Shown here: positions 7,973-14,402 of the stretch, in pieces
How positions within the stretch are numbered: position 1 is the stretch's first letter
Layout of the letters: every line of letters begins with the position of its first letter
NCBI GenBank assembly: GCA_910578035.1
Contig: CAJTOB010000001.1
Coordinates: 1-19,004, forward strand
Direction of reading: 5' to 3'
Length of the DNA: 19,004 nt
DNA from: an uncultured Muribaculaceae bacterium
GTDB lineage: Bacteria > Bacteroidota > Bacteroidia > Bacteroidales > Muribaculaceae
Notes under the pieces: model-generated
Database searches by the model: none
What the model was told of the DNA's origin: nothing
What the model saw: the letters and a program-made list of their open reading frames with translations, nothing else
Translations under genes and position numbers: made by a program

Positions 7973-8469
7973 CAATATTCGCCGTAAGGGTTAGGTCCGT
8001 ACTGATTGTCGGGCTCACTCTTTTTGCACATGAGTACTATCCACCAGATGCTGCCGGCAAACATCACCATATAAGGTATAGCCATGCTTGCTATCACCGG
8101 AAGTATTTCTTCACCCATCATAGCTACCTCATTGGGATTGCCGGTAAGAAGACCTGGTGCGTTTTTTACTAAAATGGTCACAACCCATGCGAAGCAAGCC
8201 GCCATTGCTATGTAGAATATCACGAGCCACCATCCGCTTTTGCCTGTGTCATGCAGACGGCGTGTGCCAAGAGCAAGGCCGGGTATGAGGCATGCAAGGC
8301 TGAATGCGTAGTTGATATAATTGCCGATGGTCCCGAATAAGCTTAAAGCACATGATACGAGAAACATGAACAGCATTACCCACCAATACTCCGCGCGGGT
8401 GGAACGACCCTTGAAGTTGGCGTAGTTTGCAAAATACATCTTGATTGCGGTGATAAAGTCTACATTCAT
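7972..8469 (-). CDS. DUF805 inner-membrane protein
   Basis: This 165-residue protein has the hallmarks of the DUF805 family, small membrane proteins of unknown function: an N-terminal NYANFKGRSTRAEYWW motif (residues 15-30), about four hydrophobic segments, the cytoplasmic signature TRRLHDTGKSGWW between spans two and three, and a C-terminal DNQYGPNPYG tail. Between spans three and four is a short hydrophilic loop. It is the first gene of the seven-gene minus-strand unit, with a promoter at 8512-8545 and a predicted leader of about 36 nt. Its stop overlaps the start of the importer's binding protein. The function is unknown, and no link to the importer can be claimed beyond co-transcription. 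Confidence 0.93.
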   Translation of the reverse strand: MNVDFITAIKMYFANYANFKGRSTRAEYWWVMLFMFLVSCALSLFGTIGNYINYAFSLACLIPGLALGTRRLHDTGKSGWWLVIFYIAMAACFAWVVTILVKNAPGLLTGNPNEVAMMGEEILPVIASMAIPYMVMFAGSIWWIVLMCKKSEPDNQYGPNPYGEY

Positions 8470-8511
8470 ATCTTAAATGTCTAATTTGGTTTAATCAAAC
8501 CTTATTTACCG

Positions 8512-8545
8512 CAAAGATAATATTTTTTCTCATACTCTCGCCAAA
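8512..8545 (-). promoter_or_regulatory. Promoter of the DUF805/ABC importer/GT2 unit
   Basis: On the minus strand, TTTG (plus 8542-8545) and TATCTTTG (plus 8512-8519) are 22 nt apart, slightly longer than the usual 19-21 nt. The predicted start is around 8505. The -33 element lies just beyond the yqgE stop codon at 8550-8552, so yqgE read-through could also feed this unit; no hairpin terminator separates them. Confidence 0.6.
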
Positions 8546-8549
8546 AAAA

Positions 8550-9161
8550 TCAATTATAGGCCGGATAGCGCGGAAGCAGCCTCCATGGACGGTACGCCTC
8601 TCCGAGCGAACGCACGTTCCGATGCCAGTATGCGTCCTCATTCCCTCGCAGAAGCTCATCGGGCACTTGGGGTGACGGTGCCTGAGCCCATGTGCCTTCG
8701 CGTATTTCGCGCTCAAGCTGTCTGGGGCTCCAGTTGCTGTAGCCTATGAAAAAGCGCAGATTGCCCTCGGTCGGATAACCGCTGTTCACATATTCCAGTA
8801 CGGCGTCGAAATCGCCGCCTACGTATAGCCCGGGCCCATACGGACGCCCGTCGGGTATTACGTCCGGCCCAAGTGTGTGGATAAAGTAGAGACGGTCAAG
8901 TCCGAGAGGCCCTCCGCAATACACCGGATCTTCGATATCTTTCGACACACCGTCAAGAAGTTCTGAAAGGGTATATTCTGTCCTGTTGTTCATCACAACA
9001 CCCGTGGCGCCTTCGTCTGGCGCATAGTCAATTATAGACACGACCCCGTGATTGAAGTACGATTCCTTCAGGAAGGGCTCGGCAACCAGCAGGCCGCCGC
9101 AGCGCGGAGTGCGTTCATCTATTGTCACGATGTGGAAAAGACTGTTGGCTAAATTCTTCAT
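8550..9161 (-). CDS. YqgE/AlgH family protein (UPF0301)
   Basis: This 203-residue protein belongs to the YqgE/AlgH family, which is widespread but biochemically undefined; AlgH was named from Pseudomonas alginate regulation. Recognisable family stretches are the N-terminal RCGGLLVAEPFLKESYFNHG (20-39), VVMNNRT (55-61), the PVYCGGPLGLDRLYFIHTLG segment around 78-97, GLYVGGDF, and LRFFIGYSNWSPRQLEREI followed by GTW. It is probably cytoplasmic, with no signal peptide. The ATG is at 9159-9161. The upstream region contains no promoter between the gene and a hairpin terminator at 9235-9263, so expression may depend on read-through of that hairpin from the promoter at 9356-9387. Its 3' end lies close to the promoter of the next unit. 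Confidence 0.94.
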   Translation of the reverse strand: MKNLANSLFHIVTIDERTPRCGGLLVAEPFLKESYFNHGVVSIIDYAPDEGATGVVMNNRTEYTLSELLDGVSKDIEDPVYCGGPLGLDRLYFIHTLGPDVIPDGRPYGPGLYVGGDFDAVLEYVNSGYPTEGNLRFFIGYSNWSPRQLEREIREGTWAQAPSPQVPDELLRGNEDAYWHRNVRSLGEAYRPWRLLPRYPAYN

Positions 9162-9234
9162 CTCACAGATAGCTGGTTGATTATACTCTTACAACACATA
9201 TCTTTCCATTTTGGTTTGACCGATGAAGACCAAG

Positions 9235-9263
9235 AAAAAGGGCTGTATCTCGCGACAGAGCCC
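9235..9263 (-). terminator. Intrinsic terminator with GCGA tetraloop
   Basis: On the minus strand, GGGCT (9259-9263) pairs with AGCCC (9240-9244). After a C-C mismatch, TGTC (9254-9257) pairs with GATA (9246-9249) including one G-U wobble, closing the tetraloop GCGA (9250-9253). Five U residues follow (9235-9239). On the plus strand the wobble becomes an A-C mismatch, the loop is UCGC and no U-tract follows, so the element is oriented for minus-strand transcription. Confidence 0.65.
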
Positions 9264-9350
9264 TCTAATAATCTACAATCTATAAAAACATATATCTTAT
9301 GAAAGAATTGGAGCAGGGGTTGGCTCCGCAATGGAGCTACTTCCCGTTTC
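9235..9350 (-). ncRNA. Candidate small RNA or attenuating leader upstream of yqgE
   Basis: This 324-nt spacer (9162-9485) has no convincing gene, but its minus strand looks like a complete short transcription unit. A consensus promoter (9356-9387) predicts a start near 9350. Next comes a segment where GGAGC (plus 9323-9327) can pair either with GCTCC before it (9333-9337, loop ATTGC) or with GCTCC after it (9310-9314), two mutually exclusive helices. An A/T-rich linker of about 45 nt follows, then a GNRA-capped hairpin and a U5 tract (9235-9263). The total length would be about 115 nt. It could be a free-standing sRNA or an attenuator for yqgE, 73 nt further on. I cannot assign a known RNA family. 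Confidence 0.5.
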
Positions 9351-9355
9351 CGTTG

Positions 9356-9387
9356 CAAAAGTAATAACAAAGCTTGAATTGTGCAAA
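9356..9387 (-). promoter_or_regulatory. Promoter for the candidate RNA / yqgE
   Basis: On the minus strand, TTTG (plus 9384-9387) is followed after 20 nt by TACTTTTG (plus 9356-9363), a full match to the Bacteroidota consensus. It diverges from the lipoprotein promoter, whose -33 element begins 35 bp away. Confidence 0.72.
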
Positions 9388-9422
9388 TATTTGTTAGAAA
9401 AATCTGCTCGCCTATCTTTTTC

Positions 9423-9453
9423 TTGTCGGATAGACACTTTATTTGTACCTTTG
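9423..9453 (+). promoter_or_regulatory. Promoter of the lipoprotein gene
   Basis: TTG (9423-9425), 20 nt, and TACCTTTG (9446-9453) match the Bacteroidota consensus. Initiation near 9460 gives a leader of about 26 nt before ATG 9486, which supports that start over the longer open frame. Confidence 0.72.
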
Positions 9454-9485
9454 TCCTCCAATTTTTTTTGAAACACCCTCTAATA

Positions 9486-10340
9486 ATGATTAAGACTTTT
9501 AAAGCAATCTTTGCAGCTGCAATTCTTGCAATCGGCCTGTCTTCATGCTTCGGAGACAACGACGATACCACACGCTCGGCTACTATCATGAACTGTTTCG
9601 CCAGTATCGAAGACGCAGCCGACCATCAGACAACCGGCTTCACTGGCTTGTCCTACGACATAAAACTCAACTATACAAAAGGAACTGCCGACGTAACTGT
9701 CAACAACTTCAAGCTTCCCAACGGAGCGGAATATACTTCCGTACGACTTTCAGACCTGAAGTTCTCTATAAATAAGGATGGCTGGATTGAAATCACACAG
9801 TCTTCTGTCCTTGCCGAAGCCGGTGACAAATCGCTTCAGCTCTCGTCGGTTGATATCCGTCTTTGCGACCGTCCATCCTCCGAAGGCACTCTGCTCGGAT
9901 TCTTCGCACGATATATTGTCGATGCAAAATATACTGTACTTTCGGCTGCCTCCAGACAATATCAGTTCGGAACGACAACCTCTACCTCTTCTGCCGGTCA
10001 GTATGAGACAGCTGCTGTCGACTACGTCTTCGCATTTAACGCAGTGGAAGGAACTGTCAATATTCTCATGAAAAACTGCCGTTTTGTAGAGAATATGCCC
10101 GCAATGAATATCCTCCTCGAAAAAATACCATTCATCGTGTCGGGCAATACTGCGTCGTTCAAGGTGAGTTCTATAGTTCCGAAAATCGGCGACACTCCAT
10201 TCCCCGCGTTCACTATCACGAATCTCTCGGGCTATTATGACTTCTCCACTGGCTTTGTAGCCTCGTTCAAATGCACCCCCGAGACAATGCCTCTCGATTT
10301 TACTGTCAATATTGATTGTAAATACACTTTCTCGAAATAA
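9486..10340 (+). CDS. Hypothetical lipoprotein, probably outer-membrane
   Basis: I do not recognise the family of this 284-residue protein. It begins with a lipoprotein signal peptide: K-T-F-K, a hydrophobic core AIFAAAILAI, then the lipobox GLSSC with Cys21. The next residues are FGDNDDTT; acidic residues shortly after the cysteine are typical of Bacteroidota lipoproteins carried to the outer membrane or cell surface, so surface display is plausible but inferred. The mature part is rich in Ser/Thr and alternating hydrophobic residues, suggesting a mostly beta fold, with two similar halves possible but not demonstrated. The frame is open back to 9381, but that extension covers the promoter, so ATG 9486 is chosen. 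It is a single-gene unit with its own promoter and a strong terminator 8 nt after the stop. Confidence 0.85.
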   Translation: MIKTFKAIFAAAILAIGLSSCFGDNDDTTRSATIMNCFASIEDAADHQTTGFTGLSYDIKLNYTKGTADVTVNNFKLPNGAEYTSVRLSDLKFSINKDGWIEITQSSVLAEAGDKSLQLSSVDIRLCDRPSSEGTLLGFFARYIVDAKYTVLSAASRQYQFGTTTSTSSAGQYETAAVDYVFAFNAVEGTVNILMKNCRFVENMPAMNILLEKIPFIVSGNTASFKVSSIVPKIGDTPFPAFTITNLSGYYDFSTGFVASFKCTPETMPLDFTVNIDCKYTFSK

Positions 10341-10347
10341 TTATAAT

Positions 10348-10380
10348 AGCTCCTTACCGCTTCCGGTGAGGAGCTTTTTC
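10348..10380 (+). terminator. Strong intrinsic terminator after the lipoprotein gene
   Basis: AGCTCCTTACCG (10348-10359) and CGGTGAGGAGCT (10364-10375) form a 12-bp stem with one T-G wobble and the loop CTTC, followed by a T5 tract (the last stem T plus 10376-10379) and further T-rich sequence. It isolates the lipoprotein gene from the nuo cluster. Confidence 0.9.
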
Positions 10381-10388
10381 TTTTGCAA

Positions 10389-10411
10389 GTACGTTTTGCG
10401 GTACGTTTTGC
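10389..10411. repeat. Tandem 11-bp repeat upstream of the nuo promoter
   Basis: GTACGTTTTGC occurs at 10389-10399 and again at 10401-10411, one base apart (12-nt period). A further TTTTGC lies at 10381-10386, and TCTTTTGC (10379-10386) is the exact inverse of GCAAAAGA (10422-10429). The block ends about 40-60 bp before the -7 element of the nuo promoter, where an activator could bind. Confidence 0.6.
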
Positions 10412-10468
10412 ACCACTCCGGGCAAAAGATTTTTTAGCCAAGGGTAGTGTTAATTAAAACAAAAATCG

Positions 10469-10476
10469 TATCTTTG
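10469..10476 (+). promoter_or_regulatory. Predicted -7 element of the nuo(-atp) promoter
   Basis: TATCTTTG at 10469-10476 is a perfect -7 element. No good TTTG is found 19-21 nt upstream, only TGTTAATT from 10448, so the promoter may be weak by itself or need an activator. Initiation near 10482 leaves a leader of about 135 nt before nuoA, which contains a long-range inverted repeat (10480-10491 with 10532-10544). Confidence 0.6.
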
Positions 10477-10617
10477 CACCCAAAAGCGAAGACCGTATGC
10501 GCGGCTGCGTGCCCTATTGTTTTCGCCTCTACTTCGGGTTTTGGCTTGCCTTTTATCCCTCAGGGGTTGAGTCTTAATCTGTTAACGACCGACGAAAAAT
10601 ACATATAACAGAAAAAT

Positions 10618-10998
10618 ATGATATCATCAGCCATCTTTGGAATTGAGAACAACGGGGTGCTCGCCATCACGGCTCTGATCACCGGCGTGGCTCTCGTAGG
10701 CCTCGCGCTGTGGATTGCAAAGCTTATATCCCCGCGCTCATTCAACCCTCAGAAGGGCGAAGCCTACGAATGTGGCATCCCGACACGCGGCGAAAGTATG
10801 TCGCAGTTTAAGGTTGGTTACTACCTTTTCGCTATCCTCTTTCTTATGTTCGACGTCGAAACAGTATTCCTGTTTCCCTGGGCTGTGCGTATGCGCGAGC
10901 TTGGAGTCAACGGCTTGCTGAGCATTGCCGTATTCTTCGGTATTTTAGTGCTGGGTCTTGTTTATGCCTGGCGGAAAGGAGCACTCGAATGGAAGTAA
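10618..10998 (+). CDS. nuoA: NADH-quinone oxidoreductase subunit A
   Basis: This 126-residue membrane subunit of complex I lies at the junction between the connecting arm and the membrane arm. It has three hydrophobic helices (about 12-36, 67-90 and 97-118). The conserved YECGIP (50-55) is in the loop after helix one, a loop known from the family to help shape the quinone site. FDVETVFLFPWA (78-89) in the second helix carries the conserved Asp and Glu residues. The ATG lies in an A-rich context after a long leader. The gene overlaps nuoB by 10 bp, so the two are probably translated together. Confidence 0.97.
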   Translation: MISSAIFGIENNGVLAITALITGVALVGLALWIAKLISPRSFNPQKGEAYECGIPTRGESMSQFKVGYYLFAILFLMFDVETVFLFPWAVRMRELGVNGLLSIAVFFGILVLGLVYAWRKGALEWK

Positions 10999-11597
10999 CA
11001 ACCAAAAGCATGCCCTACGATGCATGGAAAGATAACGAATACATCGAAGGTCTCGTAAAACAGCTGCAGGAAAGCGGCACAAACGTAATCGTCGGTTCTC
11101 TCGATAAACTTATCAACTGGGGTCGTTCGAACTCTATATGGCCTCTTACCTTCGCTACAAGCTGCTGCGGTATCGAGTTCGTATCTCTCGGTGCTGCCCG
11201 CTTTGATATGGCCCGCTTCGGTTGGGAAGTAGCCCGTTCGTCGCCTCGTCAGGCCGACTTCATGATGGTCGCCGGAACTATCGTAAACCGAATGGTGCCG
11301 GTATTCCGTCGTCTTTACGACCAGCTCGCCGAGCCTAAGTATGTTATCGCATGTGGCAGCTGCGCAATCTCGGGAGGTCCATTCCGCAAGAGCTATCACG
11401 TTGCAAAAGGTATTGAAGACATCGTGCCTGTCGACGTATTCGTGCCCGGTTGCCCTCCGCGCCCCGAGGCTATGATATACGGCATCATGCAGCTTTCCCG
11501 TAAAATAAAGGTAGAACGCTTCTTCGGAGGTGTCAACCGTCAGGAAAAACAGGCCGAATTCCTTGCAGCACACCCCGTACAGGGCGTTGAGGACTAA
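10989..11597 (+). CDS. nuoB: NADH-quinone oxidoreductase subunit B (cluster N2)
   Basis: This 202-residue subunit of the complex I connecting arm binds the terminal iron-sulfur cluster N2, which passes electrons to quinone. The four cysteine ligands are visible: the adjacent pair C59-C60 in ATSCCGIEF, C125 in ACGSCAISGG and C155 in VPGCPPRPE. The DMARFGWE and SPRQADFMMVAGT stretches are also typical of the family. The N-terminus (first 35 residues) is variable. It starts inside the end of nuoA. The C-terminal tail after FFGG is longer than in E. coli and contains HPVQG. There is no nuoE, nuoF or nuoG nearby, as usual for the 11-subunit complex I of Bacteroidota, so the electron donor is not evident here. 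Confidence 0.97.
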   Translation: MEVTTKSMPYDAWKDNEYIEGLVKQLQESGTNVIVGSLDKLINWGRSNSIWPLTFATSCCGIEFVSLGAARFDMARFGWEVARSSPRQADFMMVAGTIVNRMVPVFRRLYDQLAEPKYVIACGSCAISGGPFRKSYHVAKGIEDIVPVDVFVPGCPPRPEAMIYGIMQLSRKIKVERFFGGVNRQEKQAEFLAAHPVQGVED

Positions 11598-11618
11598 TTC
11601 TACCAATCCTTCACCATT

Positions 11619-13250
11619 ATGGCAAATATCACAGAAAAATTAAATAAACTTTTCCCCGGCATGCCTGTCGAGGGCGAAAATATACCTGTGCTCACCGTAG
11701 CCGAAGAAAAATGGCATGAGACAGCCCTCAGACTCCGCGACAGCGAGGATTTGAAGATGGATTACCTCGTGACCATCGTGGGTATGGACTGGAAAGAAAG
11801 CCTCGGGTGTATATACTATCTCATGTCAACCGCTTTCAATCAGGTGATGGGCGTCAAAGTCATTGCCCGCGGAGACCGTGAGAAACCGCTCATTCAGTCT
11901 GTGGCAGACGTCTGGAAAGTAGCTACACTATACGAGCGCGAAGTCTATGATTTCTTTGGAATCATATTCCTCAACAACCCCGACATGCGTCGTCTCTTCC
12001 TCAATATCGACTGGGTCGGATACCCCCTGCGCAAAGATTACGACGAAAATCCCGAAATCAACCCCGTAAGCATCGAAAACGAACGTCAGTCTGACTTTAC
12101 CGATGTCTACAGCGAAGATGAAGCCGGAAACCTCGTGAAGAAAGAAGTGCGCGTATTCGAAAAAGAAGACTTCGTCGTGAATATCGGCCCGCAGCACCCC
12201 GCAACACACGGCGTGCTCCGTTTCCGTACTGCCGTCGATGGCGAGACCGTCAAGAAAATCGACGTCTACATGGGCTATATACACCGCGGTGTCGAAAAAC
12301 TGTGCGAGAACCTCTCTTACCCCCAGACCCTCCATTTCATGGACCGTCTCGACTACTTCTCGGCTCACAACTACCACCACGCACTCTGTATCCTCATCGA
12401 AAAGGCTGCCGGAATCGAAATTTCACGTCGCGCTCAGGTTATCCGAGTGATGATGGACGAACTTTCACGCATCGCTTCTCACTGCCTCTTCATCGGCACA
12501 TACTGCATGGACCTCGGAGCAACTACAATGCTCTTCTATACTCTCCGCGTACGCGAGCAGATTCTCGACATCATGGAGAAGACATGCGGTGCTCGCATGA
12601 CATTCAACTACGACTGCATCGGCGGTGTAATGGCCGACCTCGACAAAGACTTCGTTGCCGACGTTAAGGCTCTACTTGAAGTAATTCCTAAAAACATAAA
12701 GGAATACAACGAAGTGTTCACTGGCAACCTCATCGCCCGCAACCGCCTCGAAGGCGTCGGTGTCCTTTCTCGTGAAGACGCTGTCGCGTACGCAATCACC
12801 GGACCCTCCGGACGTGCTTCCGGCTGGGCTTGCGACATGCGTAAACTTCAGCCATACAGCATATATTCAGAGCTCGATTTCGAAGAAGTAATCGCAACCG
12901 AAGGCGACTCGATGGCCCGTTTCAAATGCCGTCTCCAGGAAATAGAGCAGTCTGCACGCATTCTCGAGCAGCTTGTCGACAATATTCCCGAAGGCGAATA
13001 CTGCGTCAAAGTGCCTAAAGTGCTCAAACTGCCTGCAGGAAGCTGGTTCCAGCTCACCGAAGGCTGCCGCGGCGCATTTGGCCTATATCTCGAAAGCGAC
13101 GGCTCGACAAAGCCCTATCGTCTCAAAATTGCTCCCCCCTGTCTCCCTGCAGCAGCTGTGGTAGACCACCTTACAAGAGGCGAAAAGATTGCCGACCTTA
13201 TCACTATCGGAGGCTCGCTCGACTACATCGTGCCCGATATCGACCGCTAA
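11619..13250 (+). CDS. nuoC: NADH-quinone oxidoreductase fused subunits C and D
   Basis: This 543-residue protein fuses two complex I subunits (nuoCD). The NuoC part is about 1-150, with the motif YEREVYDFFGIIF followed by PDMRRLF (105-127) and YPLRKDY (135-141). An acidic, charged linker (about 150-182) follows. The NuoD part begins with VVNIGPQHPATHGVLRF (186-202) and continues with YIHRGVEKLCE and DRLDYFSAHNYHHA, the region that lines the quinone-binding pocket against NuoB. The His-rich and Tyr-containing loops fit a quinone-reducing subunit. Fusion of C and D is also known in gammaproteobacteria and is usual in Bacteroidota. It follows nuoB after 21 nt and precedes nuoH by 43 nt. Confidence 0.96.
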   Translation: MANITEKLNKLFPGMPVEGENIPVLTVAEEKWHETALRLRDSEDLKMDYLVTIVGMDWKESLGCIYYLMSTAFNQVMGVKVIARGDREKPLIQSVADVWKVATLYEREVYDFFGIIFLNNPDMRRLFLNIDWVGYPLRKDYDENPEINPVSIENERQSDFTDVYSEDEAGNLVKKEVRVFEKEDFVVNIGPQHPATHGVLRFRTAVDGETVKKIDVYMGYIHRGVEKLCENLSYPQTLHFMDRLDYFSAHNYHHALCILIEKAAGIEISRRAQVIRVMMDELSRIASHCLFIGTYCMDLGATTMLFYTLRVREQILDIMEKTCGARMTFNYDCIGGVMADLDKDFVADVKALLEVIPKNIKEYNEVFTGNLIARNRLEGVGVLSREDAVAYAITGPSGRASGWACDMRKLQPYSIYSELDFEEVIATEGDSMARFKCRLQEIEQSARILEQLVDNIPEGEYCVKVPKVLKLPAGSWFQLTEGCRGAFGLYLESDGSTKPYRLKIAPPCLPAAAVVDHLTRGEKIADLITIGGSLDYIVPDIDR

Positions 13251-13293
13251 ACTACTCCAATCAAAAGTCAATCAGTAATATCACTTCCGCAAT

Positions 13294-14370
13294 ATGCAAG
13301 ATTTGTCAGTAATCACCGAGTGGATTCACAGCTTTCTGAGCTCTCTCATGCCGGGTTGGCTCACCACTACGGTCGAATGTCTTCTGATCGGTGTAGGCCT
13401 TCTGCTCGTCTATGCCTTGCTCGCCCTCTTCTACATATACTACGAGCGTAAACTCTGCGCGGCTTTCCAGTGCCGCCTCGGCCCGAACCGCGTCGGCCCT
13501 ATGGGTCTCCTACAGAGCTTCGCCGATATGTTCAAGATGCTTATCAAAGAAATTATTCACCTCAACCATATCGACCGCTTCCTCTTCGCGCTCGCCCCAT
13601 ATCTGGTGATTCTCGCTTCCATGCTTGCTTTCGCCGTGCTTCCCTGGGGCAACGGTCTGCAGGTCATCGACTTCAATATCGGCATATTCTTCCTTCTCGC
13701 CGTATCGAGCATCGGTGTCCTCGGCATCCTTCTTGCAGGCTGGTCGAGTAACAACAAGTTCACCCTCATCGGTTCGCTCCGTTCAGGTGCGCAGATGGTC
13801 AGCTACGAGCTCTCCATCGGCCTGTCGGTCATCACAATCGTATGTCTCGCAGGCACAATGTCGGTAGGCGGCATCGTTGAACAGCAGGCCGACCTCTGGT
13901 TTATCTTCAAAGGACACGTTCCCGCCGTAATCGCTTTCATCATATATATGATTGCCGGTACAGCCGAGACAAACCGTGGCCCCTTCGACCTTCCCGAGGC
14001 TGAGAGCGAACTTACCGCAGGCTACCACACCGAATATTCTGGTATCCACTTCGGCTTCTTCTACCTTGCCGAATACCTCAACCTCTTCATCGTCTCAGGT
14101 GTGGCTTCACTCCTGTTCTTCGGTGGCTGGATGCCCCTTCATATCCCCGGCTGGGAGCCTTTCAATGTCATCATGAACTACATACCTTCTGTTGTATGGT
14201 TCATCGGCAAAGCTATTGCTCTCTCGTTCATCATCATCTGGTTCAAATGGACATTCCCCCGTCTTCGAATCGACCAGCTGCTGGCGCTCGAATGGAAGTA
14301 TCTCCTTCCCATCAACCTTGTCAACCTCGTGCTGATGGTACTTATCATCATCTTCGGATGGCATTTCTAA
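13294..14370 (+). CDS. nuoH: NADH-quinone oxidoreductase subunit H
   Basis: This 358-residue membrane subunit of complex I caps the membrane arm and forms the entrance of the quinone channel. About eight helices are visible. Family landmarks are YYERKLCAAFQCRLGPNRVG (49-68, after the first helix), GPMGLLQSFADMFK (68-81) and the acidic quinone-loop segment GPFDLPEAESELTAGYHTEYSG (starting at 229), whose glutamates link quinone chemistry to proton pumping. The protein ends with a short hydrophobic helix. Normally nuoI follows directly; here the next gene, 32 nt on, is atpD. No terminator or promoter lies between them. Confidence 0.97.
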   Translation: MQDLSVITEWIHSFLSSLMPGWLTTTVECLLIGVGLLLVYALLALFYIYYERKLCAAFQCRLGPNRVGPMGLLQSFADMFKMLIKEIIHLNHIDRFLFALAPYLVILASMLAFAVLPWGNGLQVIDFNIGIFFLLAVSSIGVLGILLAGWSSNNKFTLIGSLRSGAQMVSYELSIGLSVITIVCLAGTMSVGGIVEQQADLWFIFKGHVPAVIAFIIYMIAGTAETNRGPFDLPEAESELTAGYHTEYSGIHFGFFYLAEYLNLFIVSGVASLLFFGGWMPLHIPGWEPFNVIMNYIPSVVWFIGKAIALSFIIIWFKWTFPRLRIDQLLALEWKYLLPINLVNLVLMVLIIIFGWHF

Positions 14371-14402
14371 TTTAAAGTCATAAAACTATAAACTCCATAA
14401 TA

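Noticed and set aside
9299..9364. Plus-strand micro-ORF of 21 codons starting MKELEQGLAPQW
   Set aside because: It lies exactly opposite the candidate minus-strand RNA and ends inside that RNA's promoter. The hairpin next to it folds well only as minus-strand RNA, and no good plus-strand promoter precedes it. It is most likely a chance frame.
9381..9485. Longer start for the lipoprotein gene
   Set aside because: It would place coding sequence over a good promoter (9423-9453) and bury the lipoprotein signal peptide inside the protein.
10315..10327. 13-mer ATTGTAAATACAC repeated at 18677-18689
   Set aside because: One copy encodes the end of the lipoprotein and the other is in the atpH-atpA spacer. 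No further similarity surrounds them, so chance is the simplest explanation.
10618..13250. Absence of nuoE, nuoF and nuoG as a deletion
   Set aside because: Bacteroidota complex I normally lacks these genes in the cluster, so only the missing nuoI-N is noteworthy.
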